Source of the DNA: Nansenia antarctica
Taxonomy: Eukaryota; Chordata; Actinopteri; Argentiniformes; Microstomatidae
NCBI GenBank assembly: GCA_963989245.1
Contig: OZ022349.1
Span: forward strand, 3,621,415-3,685,414
Length of the DNA stretch: 64,000 bases
Direction of reading: 5' to 3'
Part shown: positions 33,583-43,850 of the stretch, one piece after another
Numbering within the stretch: the stretch's first letter is position 1
How the letters are laid out: each line of letters opens with the position of its first letter
Position numbers and translations under genes: made by a program
Notes under the pieces: generated by a model
What the model saw: the letters and a program-made list of their open reading frames with translations, nothing else
Told to the model about the DNA's origin: nothing
Database searches by the model: none

Positions 33583-33968
33583 CGCCCCGCGGTGGCGTAG
33601 CGGTCTAAGCACTAGCCACTAGTGCAAGCTGCCCACCGGGGACTGGGATCGAATCCCGGTCTCGCCAGACCCGGATATGGCCGAGGCACACAGGGAGCGG
33701 CATATTGAGCGGCCGCTCCAGAGGGCGGTATAGGACTATTTCCGGACAAGGATCCGTCGCGCAACAGCGCCCCCGGGGTGCCGGAATAACGGTGCTGGGC
33801 TCGAGGAGCCAGTCAGCTAGTCTGCCTGGCGATCTCCTCTGGGCTGCCGGCCACGGGGTCGTGCGGCGGATCCTACGCAATAGGCAGGGGATAATTGGAT
33901 GCTAGGTTGGGTTCAATTGGATACCAAATTGGGTGAAAAAGGGATAAAATAAAAAATGTATAATAAAT
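33583..33968 (+). mobile_element. tRNA-derived SINE, family 2, inserted in the MITE
   Basis: The head has a consensus A-box TGGCGTAGCGG and a B-box GGATCGAATCCCGG. The 3' part ends with AATTGGGTGAAAAAGGGAT and an A-rich tail. It is flanked by a 12-bp target duplication, aaggcacggctg (33571-33582) and aaggcacgactg (33969-33980), with one difference. The sequence is unrelated to family 1 except for the tRNA promoter. The body contains GC-rich words (GGCCGCTCCAGAGGGCG). Confidence 0.92.
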
Positions 33969-33992
33969 AAGGCACGACTGTTGTAGTGTTTA

Positions 33993-35889
33993 CCTGTGTT
34001 TACCTGTGCTTAACTATACGATAGTGGAAAAGGGGCTTATATCCCTCATTGTATTGTGAAGCATCTAACCATCTCATCAGACGTCGAACAAATTGTAAAT
34101 CAGCAGATGATTACATTAGTCCTTAACAAGTCCAATTAAGACATTCCTGAGGCGTCGTCGTATGCTGCGAACTGAATAAGACAGCTGTGCTTGCAATGCG
34201 CACAACCATTATCCTACTCGCAGTTGTGTTTTCTTCTCTTCTTCTCTCTGTAATGAGAACGGTTTGGGTCTCGCTGGGACGGACTAATACTCTCCATCCA
34301 TCTGAATGAGGCGTCTCCGCTGTCGTTTGGTACACAGAACACCAGATGTGTTGGCCCGGAGGTCACAGGGAAACACACAGAGAAAACCTCAGACATGTAT
34401 TACCGTTTCTCTGGGTGATATTTGATATGATGTTCCTCTGACAGATCGCTACGGCTGGAAAATGAGGAACAGTGTGAAGTCTGCAATTCCCACGATGTCT
34501 TCCCATCCATTTATATTTCAGCTCCACATCCTCCGCCTTTTAACACAGCCCACGGATTCTGGGTTAGGGCTCCCGAACAATAAGAAAGAGTGTCAAAAGA
34601 TGATGCATCGTGTATTGGTTTGATGAAACTAATATCGCTGGGGGCAAGCCTTATTGGGACTTATGTACTCACCGAGAGATACTAAACCGTTTACCCGCCA
34701 TGGCAACACATTGGTTTTCCCCAAATGGTCGATCCGCCGTGTTGTGGATGTGACTTTTTAACTGCTGTTACAGTTTGAGTTTGTTAGAAACTCTTGATGG
34801 CTCCAGCTGTGGAGAAACCATCCGTTTTATGGCCTCCGAGAAAAAACCTGAAGAATATTAGCGCCGTAAACAAAGATAACATATGGTAAGCGTCTCATAA
34901 TTGACATGGGGGGAAAATGGAGGCCGTTAATCTGACATTACAAATCAGAAGGAATTGACTTACTTTATCTTTGTGTGCTCTGTGCTGTAGCAGCCCGAAC
35001 CTTTAAAACCCGAACCTTTAAAAGATACAGCGTTACCTCGAGATATCTGCACTTTTTTTTTCCCATTGGTGGAGAATCGGACATGTCCTGATGATGAAAC
35101 CCAGCAGTGAATGGTGAATGCTGACTCATCCGACACATCATTTGACGTGTGAGTTAATCACCCAGCAGGACATCCACCCCTGCCCTTCTCTGGCAGTTCC
35201 TCTACCTCCCTCCTGAATGTGAGCTACTATGTGGGGGGTGGTAGCTCTATCCCCAGGGGGGATGACATCCCTCAGTACGGTCCTTTGCCAGCCGGTGACA
35301 AGTGGCGAGTCACTCCGTGTGATCCTGAATGGTAATCAGTGTGACTCGACGCCCGTCTCTTCAGCCCCCAAGTAGCCAAATCAGCAATTATGAACGGAGC
35401 GCCGGAGCGAGTGTCGACCGTTCAACTGCCCCGAAATGGAATTAATGAGAGCAACTCTGACCTTGGCCTGTCATTGAGCTGGAAGTGTGGGGGTAAATGA
35501 ATTCACTCAGCAAGCATATGTTTAAAGAGGATACTCATGGTACTGGCACACAGCTTATGTTTGAAGAGGGTATGCTCGCACAGGTGAGTAATTTGGCACT
35601 CCCTGCTGTTCGTGCCGGAGAGAGAGAAAGGGTTACGCCAGCGCGAGTCTCAAGAGCTCGTTGATGAGAGCTGACAGGCGCTAATTAAGCTGTAAACTAG
35701 CATTAAATACATGCTCAAAGTGATGATTGGTGTTTTTTCGCACTGCATTAAAAAAAAAATTATAGACCAAAACATTTTCTTATCGTAAATAAAATGCATA
35801 CATTATCATTACAACGACAATGATAATTACGTGAAGTGATGGTAACGCTTAATAATATTATTATGCGGGAGCTTTCGGGAAGTAGCTAC
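33993..35889. other. Repeat-poor island, no gene supported
   Basis: Complex DNA with few repeats. Positions 35640-35720 (GAGAGCTGACAGGCGCTAAT, then TAAGCTGTAAA) look like conserved enhancer-type sequence, but this is inference from composition. Confidence 0.35.
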
Positions 35890-36050
35890 CCAGACACACA
35901 AAGTGTCCACTCTACAGATTCTACCCGAAGTGTTGTTTGTTATTATTCTGAAAAAAGCCATGATGGACATGTCTGTGTGTCTGCTATTATGTTTTTTTCA
36001 AATCGATTCAGATCATTGTGATTGTGAATGGGCCACAAGATAAAAATGCC
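35890..36050. repeat. Dispersed repeat R2, copy 1
   Basis: Matches 38200-38335 in order: ACAGATTCTACCCGAAGTG, TTGTTATTATT, AAAAAGCCATGAT, TGTCTGTGTGTCTGCTATTA, TTTTTTTCAAATCGATT and GGCCACAAGATAAAA. Confidence 0.85.
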
Positions 36051-36159
36051 CATTTTTGTTTGCAACAAGCACCCTGTGTCATCCTCCAGTCCCCCGAGCC
36101 GGGGGATGTTTACTTGCTTCACAGTAGAGCTGTCCCTCACAACTGACAAAGTGTCCCCT

Positions 36160-36375
36160 CTGGTCTCCCTGAAGCACTGCTCGACCACCCCAGAGCACCT
36201 GGTCTCCCTGAAGCACTGCTCGACCACCCTGAAGCACTGCTCGACCACCCCAGAGCACCAGTCAGCTGAAGCACTGCTCGACCACCCCAAAAGCACCAGT
36301 CAGCTGAAGCGCTGCTCGACCACCCCAGAGCACCAGTCACTGCTCGACCACCCCAGAGCACCAGTCAGGGCCAAA
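36160..36375. repeat. Minisatellite based on CACTGCTCGACCACCCCAGA
   Basis: Six or so variant units of 25-40 bases, differing in the spacer (GCACCTGGTCTCCCTGAA or GCACCAGTCAGCTGAA). Overlapping 'Ala-Leu-Gly-Trp' and 'Lys-His-Cys-Ser' frames are repeat translations. Confidence 0.92.
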
Positions 36376-36420
36376 GTTGGAGTCGTCTGCAATCATGAAG
36401 TGGAGGCCCAGCTTCGGGTG

Positions 36421-36500
36421 AAGGCAAGGCAAGGCAGGTTTATTTGAATCGCACATTTCATACAACAGGGGCAATTCAAAGTGCTTTACATATTTAAAAA
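36421..36500 (-). repeat. Fish dispersed-repeat end ('AAGGCAAGGCAAGG...TTTATTT')
   Basis: AAGGCAAGGCAAGGCAGG, then TTTATTTGAATCGCACATTT and GGCAATTCAAAGTGCTTTAC, a recurrent fish repeat terminus. Family not assigned; orientation inferred from the tail-like GGCAA units. Confidence 0.5.
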
Positions 36501-36523
36501 ATATATATGTTTATGTTTATATA

Positions 36524-36673
36524 GACACTGGAGAGACAGTACAAGGGTGACACTGGAGAGACAGTACAAGGGTGACACTGGAGAGACAGTACAAGGGGGA
36601 CACTGAAGAGACAGTACAAGGGGGACACTGAAGAGACAGTACAAGGGGGACACTGAAGAGACAGTACAAGGGG
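36524..36673. repeat. Minisatellite, 25-bp unit, six copies
   Basis: Unit GACACTGGAGAGACAGTACA plus AGGGT. The first three copies have CTGGAG and the last three CTGAAG, indicating two rounds of amplification. Confidence 0.96.
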
Positions 36674-36765
36674 GGCAGTAGAGTCTTAGGAGGCACAGTA
36701 TAGGGGAAAAGCAGGTGTCTCAGGAGACTCAGTGCTGTGGGGTAGTAATGTCTCAGGAGGAGCAG
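36655..36765. repeat. Segment shared with 10590-10696
   Basis: See the partner entry. The shared words begin within the last minisatellite unit, suggesting that the 25-bp unit arose from this element. Confidence 0.75.
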
Positions 36766-37545
36766 GCATCCCTTCACAGGAGACACCAAAAAGGGCCACA
36801 CTGGCGGGGAGTCAAAAATCCACAGTCCAATTCTGATGAGGGTCAATAGGGAAGTGCACCTGCGAGAGAAGGAGCGATTAGAAGATTAGATACAATCAAT
36901 CAACATCCGATTAACATAGTAGTGTGTGTTTGGTAAACCAAATCAACGGTTGTCATAGGATGAACTTATTGTCACCTGTTGTGCAAAATCCAAACTGTCT
37001 TGTGTGCTTTGTGATCTGCCTGCTTGCAGGTCTGGAGGCGCCTGGAGACGGATGTACATCCTCGCAGGTCTTGGCACGGGCGGCACTTGGACACGGTTGG
37101 TAGTTCTTCCTCTGGCACTGCCAGCACAGATCTGTCCGGGGGCCTTGGTGGGGCTTGTTATCAGCGTGAGCGATGACTTCCACAACCTTCGGGAGCTGCA
37201 CACGCTGTGTTTTTTCCCCTGAAGAGACAGAATGTTCAGATTAGATTAGACATGAGTCTTATACACTACTTTTACACATACCGAGCTTTTCCACGGCATC
37301 TTTGTAGAGACGCCAAAACTAAGGCTTTGGTGACATTAGTTGGTAAGTATCTTTGCACACTGACTCTCTCTCTCTCTCTCTCTGCCATCTTTGACTCTTT
37401 GACTCCCCTACAGAACTTGTGAAGTTCTAGAACCACACTCTGTCCGACTGTCCTCCCTAGCCCCCATGAAGACTAGGTCAGCGTCATTCACAAACTCCGC
37501 CACCCTGATATACCCCTGAGCTGAGTCAACACTGACATCTAGACG
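36766..37545. other. No supported gene
   Basis: Frames at 36943-37222 on both strands are moderately GC-rich but unrecognised. A short CT run lies at about 37364-37383. Confidence 0.35.
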
Positions 37546-37549
37546 TTAA

Positions 37550-37850
37550 CACTAGAACAGCCGTGCCTTTTTTACCTACTAAAAGAGCCGCCTCTTTTTC
37601 AGTGCTAAGCTGCTATTTACACACAACGACCACTAGTTGGCCGCTTGTAAATTAGCCTGCTTCCTACACAGAAAAACGGCAAAATAGCTTTATATTAGCT
37701 TATCCTGATGTGATTTTGAAAATGTAAGGATACTGGGTAGTAGAACGCTCATATCTAGGAAAAGTCATGAAAGGAGGGTCCTGAAATTTGACCGAGTGCA
37801 AAGATATAACATTTTTCTTTACTCACAGTTGTTGTTGTGCTGTTCTAGTG
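37550..37850 (+). mobile_element. piggyBac-like MITE, copy B (uninterrupted)
   Basis: TTAA (37546-37549) precedes CACTAGAACAGCCGTGCC. The right terminus read inward is CACTAGAACAGC, with tgta where TTAA is expected. It contains the uninterrupted gcttTATAttagc site that corresponds to the hAT target in copy A, and the uninterrupted SINE target. Confidence 0.85.
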
Positions 37851-37854
37851 TGTA

Positions 37855-38145
37855 ACAACCTCCTCAAACGATTGGACAATCTCTCTCAGTCATTCACCAC
37901 TGACAAATGCAACTTGTTATTGTCATTCTTTCAAACCAATATCGACAAAATCTATAACCAGTTGGCCACATCCTCTGCCTCTTCTGAGCTAGACTGATAT
38001 CTCTCACACAAATAAGCTCTTTCTGCAGTGTCTCTGAAATCACCACCTCTAACCTTCCAGGTCCAAGGTTGTTGCAGGCATGAAGACCTCAACCTGGGCT
38101 TTGGAACCAATTCCATCCAGCTTGGTAAAGGCCTGCTCCTACTAG
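37855..38145. other. No supported gene; possible LINE remnant
   Basis: A plus-strand frame with CNLLLSFFQTNIDKIYNQLA (about 37908-37967) faintly resembles the linker of fish LINE proteins, but this is too weak to call. Confidence 0.2.
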
Positions 38146-38335
38146 GGATGTACCCGAATACCAATACGTTATTTGGAAAAAGCACAAATAATGAGATAGA
38201 ATACAGATACAGATTCTACCCGAAGTGGCTTGTTATTATTAGGACAAAAAGCCATGATTGACGTGTCTGTGTGTCTGCTATTATGTTTTTTTCAAATCGA
38301 TTTAGATCATTGTGAATGGCCACAAGATAAAAGGA
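38146..38335 (+). mobile_element. Possible hAT end plus repeat R2, copy 2
   Basis: TAGGGATGTACCCGAATACC at 38146-38165 resembles hAT termini I know from fish (CAGGGATGTACCG type). From about 38200 it matches 35890-36050. Right boundary and target duplication not found. Confidence 0.4.
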
Positions 38336-39174
38336 CTTTGATTTCAGCTTCTTGGTGTAACAGGTTACAAAAAGCACCACCTTGATGAAATGGTTATATA
38401 CGTACATGACTTTGTTTACTTTTTTTTCTAAGAGCGTTTAATTTGGCGTATGTTCGTAAATGAATTTGAATTGATAAAGCTTTGTATCCTATTCATACTC
38501 CGACTGCAGGAAAAAGCTGTTTCAGGTGTTAAAAATAAAGCTACATTTTCCAAATTCCTTCTTCATGTACTTTTCCTAATTTTTACTTTGTACTTTTTGT
38601 CCCCCTGTGAACATTGGGTGTGTGATGCCCCCTGCACATAGTAACAAGAACAATCACACTCTTCATAATTTCCCATCAGTTAAAACAGGGTTGCTTATTT
38701 GGGATGCCTTATTTGTATTAACCTATGCTAAACCATATATTAAACTGCTAAACCACAATATACTGTATATAATTATAACAAATAATCATTTTGTATTTCT
38801 TTTTGTATTCAGCCAACTACCTGAATGTTAATGAATCAGATAAGTCTCCTCTCCAGTAATTGTTGAATTCCAAACAGGCACTTAATATGGCACACAATAT
38901 ACAGCATCTGAGTGGATGGGGGGGAAAAAAGTGCATTTTATTTGTTATTTGTATTGCACACTTTTCATTCAAAAGAATCTACAGTGTGCTACAGAGTTAA
39001 GACACATATCTAACTATAGTATCAGTGGTGCAAACATAATGTAGAGGCACCTTCGCCTGTCCTCCTGTGCCCTGAAGTACTGCCACCCCCCCCCCCCTCC
39101 GACAGCTTTCCTATCCCCAGCCCGCCCCTCCGAGGGCTCCAATCTAGAGCTATTACCGCTGGAGTGGGATCAAT
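38336..39174. other. No gene seen
   Basis: AT-rich unique sequence with a poly-C tract at about 39086-39098. Confidence 0.4.
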
Positions 39175-39371
39175 GTGAGAGCGGCGCGCCCAGAGAGACC
39201 AATAGGCCAGCGAGGCTCAGGCGGCGGCAATGGCATCTCAGGAGCAGGCCTCTGGGCTAGCAGCCAACTCCTGGGCTGTCTGCGCTCTCCGGCGTTAGCG
39301 AGAGGGAGCTTGATGCTAATCCTGGCGGTGGCAGTTGAGCTAAGGACTCTCTATTCTCCTGCGCTCAGGTA
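39175..39371 (+). other. GC-rich patch with an open frame ending at a donor-like site
   Basis: A 65-codon frame starting at ATG 39175 is Arg/Gly/Leu-rich and runs into CGCTCAG|GTAAAATAG, a good splice-donor consensus, where it then stops. A CCAAT word (39198-39204 region) and several CpG-containing words precede or overlap it. It could be a first exon or simply a chance frame in GC-rich DNA; no domain is recognisable. Confidence 0.15.
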
Positions 39372-40204
39372 AAATAGCGACGTTTTTCACACCCCAAAAA
39401 AGTTGTATATATAACGTTATTTGGTAGTTAAGACGTCAGTGGAGGAGCCTGGGTTTACAGAGGGGTAGGTGTGTGGATATATAGTTTGTTTACTTTCTCA
39501 GAATAATTTGATCTGAAGTTGAGGCAGAGTAAACAGCTCCAGGCTTATTTGGGGGCGTGGGGGCGGAGGAGGGGGGGGGGGGCGGTTCTTTCTGCTTTTT
39601 CACTCATTGGACACACTTTGAATACATGCAGAGAAAAGGGACTGACAGCCACTTCAAATATCGTCATCGTCACTCGTCGTCTTTGAAACGCGCTGTCAGC
39701 GTCGTGACAAACTGTCAAATTCGTTGTGACCGACTATTTGAATAACACATTTCACACTTTTCACCCGAAATCTAAGAGAGAGACAAGATGGCTCAATACA
39801 TCATGTTGCCCGTCCCTTATACAAGTGTCGGGTTTCCATGTCTACAGTGTGTATACAACTTGGTGGGGGAAAAAAACACTTAGATGAGAGGATATGTTGA
39901 GATATGTAGATGAGAGGATATGAGAGGGAGTGTCATGGGATTCCAGCCTATTTGTGTATCCATATGACTGCTTTGCAAAAGAGATGCTAGAAAGTGGATC
40001 CAAAGCACCAATGTGATCAGAATTTAATGTAATCAGTGTGATCCATTCTTATTTATTCGGAATACACCATTACCGGTACACTACCTGAATGAATGAGAAG
40101 GTGTACAAGTGTTCCTAATAAAGTGTGTGTTTGGTGAATGTTCCTTATAATGGACTATTTTCCTGAAGAATAACCAATCTATTCTATAGGGGTGGGGGGT
40201 GGGG
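39372..40204. other. No gene seen; short MITE-like remnant
   Basis: GTGTTCCTAATAAAGTGTG at about 40107-40126 resembles the terminus of a widespread fish DNA element, without a partner end. A poly-G lies at about 39568-39580. Confidence 0.3.
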
Positions 40205-40690
40205 GGAGGCACCATAACCCCATCCAAGGCAGATTTGGTTACATTCCTGATGTGGGCATCGAGAGTTAGAGCCATCCACGCATTAATGTCTATAATACAC
40301 TTTTGGAGGGCATCAATAGGGCTTGTGTCATCCGGAGACACAGTGATATAGAGTTGAGTGAGCTGAGTTGAGTCAGCGTAGCTGTGAATGTATGTCATGT
40401 CGCCTGATGATACTGCCAAGCATATACAAACTGAAGAGGACTGGACCCAGGATAGAGCCTTGTGGTACTCCACAGTTGATGCTATTGTGGAGGAGTGTTC
40501 ATCGAGGGCAACAACAACATTTATCTCCCTCTGAGGTAGGACTTAAACCAGTTTATTGCAGTGCCAGAGAGGCCAACATACAGTACTTGTTGTAGTCTGT
40601 CTATGAGAATATTGTGGTCGACTGTATCCAAAAGCTGTACCGAGGTCAAGGAGAACGAGGACAAGGGTTTTTTGTTGTCCGAGGTAGTTC
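40205..40690 (-). pseudogene. Non-LTR retrotransposon reverse-transcriptase fragment, frameshifted
   Basis: Minus-strand frames, in order: an N-terminal part with DTVDHNILIDRLQQ and LSGTAINWFKSYLRG (about 40521-40640), the RT motif GVPQGSILGPVLFSLYML (about 40420-40475), then HSYADSTQL where the catalytic YADD box should be, and VSPDDTSPIDALQKC. At least two frameshifts separate the blocks and the second catalytic Asp position is lost. These blocks are typical of the L2-like fish LINE reverse transcriptases, but the exact clade is inferred. Endonuclease and C-terminus absent. Confidence 0.88.
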
Positions 40691-41103
40691 TAAGGTCGTT
40701 CACGCCATGTCGTTCAGGTCGTTCATATGATTGCTCCAATCATTTGTTGTTATTCTCATATATCTGAGGTGAAAAGAGCGTTTATATTTCTTTTGGCACT
40801 AAGAGGAGAAGGATTCACAGAGGCCAAACCAGACTCAGCCAGGTGCAGACAGAAGAAATAAACTCTGTAACCTTCCATCTTTCCTGCTTCTCAGGGTGCT
40901 CTCTTCAAAATTGGAAAAATGGCTGCCCTGCCTCCTGTCTAGAATCCCCAGGGGTGTTATATTTGTTCTTCATGGTGCATGCCCGGCACCAGAGGAGAGT
41001 AACTATAGGGGCACATGACATTTCTGAGGAGGCACAACAAGTCTGTTTTTCTTTTTTTCAGCAAAAAACTAGACTTGAGCTTGGTCATAACAGGTTTTTT
41101 ACA
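40691..41103. other. No gene seen
   Basis: Possible further 5' part of the LINE fragment up to about 40710. Otherwise unique. Confidence 0.35.
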
Positions 41104-41386
41104 TAAAAAACATGCCTTTTTACCTACTAAAAGAGCCGCCTCTTTACAATGTAAATCTGCTATTTACACACAACGTCCACTAGTTGGCCGCTTGCAAATT
41201 AGCCTGCTTCCTACACAGAAAAACTGCAAAATAGCTTTATACTAGCTTAACCTGATGTGATTTTGAAAATGTAAGGATACTGGGTGGTAGAACGCACATA
41301 TCTAGGAAAAGTCATGAAAGGAGGGTCCTGAAATTTGATTGAGTGCAAAGATATAACAGTTTTTTTTACTCACGGCTGATTAAGTG
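41104..41386 (+). mobile_element. piggyBac-like MITE, copy C
   Basis: Highly similar to copy B through ATGCCTTTTTACCTACTAAA, AGAGCCGCCTCTTTAC, GGATACTGGGTGGTAGAACG and AAGGAGGGTCCTGAAATTTG. The right end (TTAAGTG then TTAA at 41387-41390) keeps the TTAA flank. The left terminus is eroded (ACATAAAAAACATGCC). Confidence 0.85.
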
Positions 41387-41433
41387 TTAATGAAATAAAT
41401 ATGTTTGCAGCCATGGACAGCTGTCTTTCTTCT

Positions 41434-41740
41434 AGGTCGGTAGGTAGGTAGGTAGGTAGGTAGGTAGGTAGGTAGGTAGGTAGGTAGGTAGGTAGGTCGG
41501 TCGGTCGGTCGGTAGGTCGGTCGGTCGGTCGGTCGGTCGGTCGGTCGGTCGGTAGGTAGGTAGGTAGGTAGTTAGGTAGGTAGGTAGGTAGGTAGGTCGG
41601 TAGGTCGGTAGGTAGGTAGGTAGGTAGGTAGGTAGGTCGGTCGGTCGGTCGGTCGGTCGGTCGGTCGGTCGGTCGGTCGGTCGGTCGGTCGGTCGGTCGG
41701 TCGGTCGGTCGGTCGGTAGGTAGGTAGGTAGGTAGGTACT
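41434..41740. repeat. (GGTA)n/(GGTC)n tetranucleotide array, about 305 bp
   Basis: Alternating homogeneous blocks of GGTA and GGTC units with very few other changes (one GTTA at about 41570). The Arg-Pro-Thr-Asp/Tyr frame on the minus strand is a repeat translation. Confidence 0.97.
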
Positions 41741-41755
41741 ACTCAAACTATGTGA

Positions 41756-41842
41756 ATGAATGGAATGGTCTTTATTGTCATTGCTATAGTACAGGTACCA
41801 AACAACGAAATTTAGGAGGGGTGGCTCCCCTGGTGCTAGGAA
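41756..41842 (-). mobile_element. Probable LINE 3'-end fragment
   Basis: GAATGGTCTTTATTGTCATT, then TACAGGTACCAAACAACGAA and ATTTAGGAGG, is a recurrent fish LINE terminus in reverse orientation. As at 17817, it adjoins a tetranucleotide array. Confidence 0.45.
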
Positions 41843-43778
41843 GAAAAAAAAAAAAATGTTGTTGACGACCAGACGAGACATTCAGTCCAGGCACCTGGCT
41901 TTCAATCAGTCAGTGGCTGGCTCACACTTATATCAGAACGCCCGATAATTAAACCTCAGATGAGCATCTTTTCAGCTCAGCGAAAGGCAACCAAATGATC
42001 AAATAAACTGTTCTTATAGCCGGGGAGGAGCAACGAGGGGAACTTGAAACTGTTAAACTGAGCGGATCAAATGACTTGACAAAACACCTTTCAGATTGGT
42101 CAATTGGCCCAAAATTTAGCAGGTGCAAAACTCAAATGGGCACTGCCCCCTGAAGCCCCTTCATGGTGGAGAATCATTTGTAGAAGCTCAGTGCAGCCCT
42201 GTACTCTGTCTGTGTCTGACTGCTGTCTCTGTGACTGTGTGAAAGATGTGAAAGAGAGAGGAAGATGGCTGCTGCCTCTTTGGTTGATCAGCTTCACACA
42301 CTAATGTGAATAAGCCTGTGTGAGAAATACCTCCTGAGTGCATTAATCACGGCCGGCTAGAGAGAATGAGAGGCCATCAATCACCCGACGAGGTGATATG
42401 GAATAAACCATGAGGCACGAGCCATGGAGACCTCTGTTTTTCGTTTCCACCCCCCACTTGAATGGAATTGATTACTGCAGCATGGCAGCCTCGAGCCAGG
42501 AAGCATCTGTGTACACCGAGGCTGTATGGAAAAAAAACAACTAAAAAAACAACAACAACATATGTTACCTTAATTACAATCAATTACAAGCAATTTGGTC
42601 TCACGTTGGAAAGGTTGTCCTGACATTTAACCTCTGCCATACAGATCCTATGAGCGGGTGTATTAGAGCTGTGGTGAGTCTGAAGGCTTGATTCGGATTG
42701 GAGACGGCTAGACTTCAGTCTGTCGTTCGCATAAGGTTGACTTGACGCCAACAGATTGTTGCTACGGGCCCAACAGAATCAGCAAGCATTCAGGCTATGA
42801 GCAGATTCAAATCACCTCATTCTGAATCACTTCATTATGCGAATAATAAGACATTCAGAATGCAACAAGTTGCCGAAATACACATGGCAATGTCAGTTTC
42901 TGGGGAAAAATAAATAATTGAACGTTTCTGATGGACTGCAGAGTAACCTTGGTTCTGTCACGAAAACAACAGTGCATCTATGTTATTTTTCTTATTAGAT
43001 AACGTGTCGATTTCATTCTGGATGGTTCCATTATTATTGCATCTTAAGTTACACCATACAAACACATTACGGTCTTCAGTCCCAAGGACACAAGGCGGCT
43101 CGGTGTCCGCTGGACAAATAGCGCATATCGAATCGACCTTCAGCGGTAAAAAAAGTAATTACATTTCTGTGTTTGGCTACGATAGTCTATAAGCCTCTTG
43201 AAGGAGTTGCTGTAGAGACGGAAGGTCCTAATGACACATTTATGAACAGGGAGTATTGTATGAACAGTAAAAGGAAGGTACTGCCACAGATATGTTGTTT
43301 TTCTCAGCACACACAGAGCCGTGCTGCTAACTGGAATGTCCTGACTGGCTGCTGTTTTGTCCTGATGTCACTGAGCCTTGTGAAAAGTGCCTTGTGCCTT
43401 GGGCTTGGATGTGCCCTCTCAGTGCAAGGTTAGCTATATCTACACGGTTGTGACAATGTGGAAGATGTGGAAGATAGCCACCCCCAGCACCCCAGCAGTC
43501 CTTGGCAAAAGCCAGGGAGAAACAACAACAATTGACATTCCTCTAGCATGTAAGGTACTGGATGTTGAATTCCAACGCTATACTCACCCAGCCAGTCCTG
43601 TCAATCTCAGAGGCTAACAGAGCGACATTTCCAACCAACCGCCCATCAGAGGGCAACATGAAGCTAATACTATACTACCTAATACTGTACTTATCCCATC
43701 CACTCAGATACTGTATATTGTATAAGTGCCTGCCTGTTTGGAATTCAACGATTACTGGAGGTGGTGGAGACTTAATGT
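41843..43778. other. No supported gene over about 1.9 kb
   Basis: Mostly unique. Frames at 43173-43617 on the plus strand lack any recognised domain. Confidence 0.35.
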
Positions 43779-43850
43779 AATAATAATACATTAGACTTAT
43801 ATAGCGCTTTTCTAGACAGTCAAAGACGCTTTGCAAACTGAAAAGATCGA
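43779..43850. repeat. (TAA)n with 'TATAGCGCTTTTC' repeat end
   Basis: TAATAATAATACATTAGACT, then TATATAGCGCTTTTCTAGAC, similar to 367-455. Confidence 0.45.

Larger units (their letters stand above)
32163..33988 (-). mobile_element. piggyBac-like MITE, copy A, split by two later insertions
   Basis: Terminus CACCAGAACAGCC follows TTAA (32159-32162). The far terminus read inward is CACTACAACAGTCGTGCC next to TTTA (33989-33992). The TTAA-CACTAGAACAGCC ends match those of copies B and C, and TTAA target duplication is the hallmark of piggyBac. Excluding the hAT (32316-33444 plus its duplicated 8 bp) and the SINE (33583-33968 plus its duplication), about 290 bases remain, equal to copy B (301 bp). 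It has no coding capacity. It runs opposite to B and C. Confidence 0.85.

Noticed and set aside
33583..33700. Functional tRNA gene
   Set aside because: A- and B-boxes are good, but the segment cannot fold into a clean tRNA, continues into a SINE body with an A-rich tail and has target duplications.
41432..41881. 149-codon frame with Pro-Thr-Asp/Tyr repeats resembling a cell-wall protein
   Set aside because: Translation of the GGTA/GGTC microsatellite.
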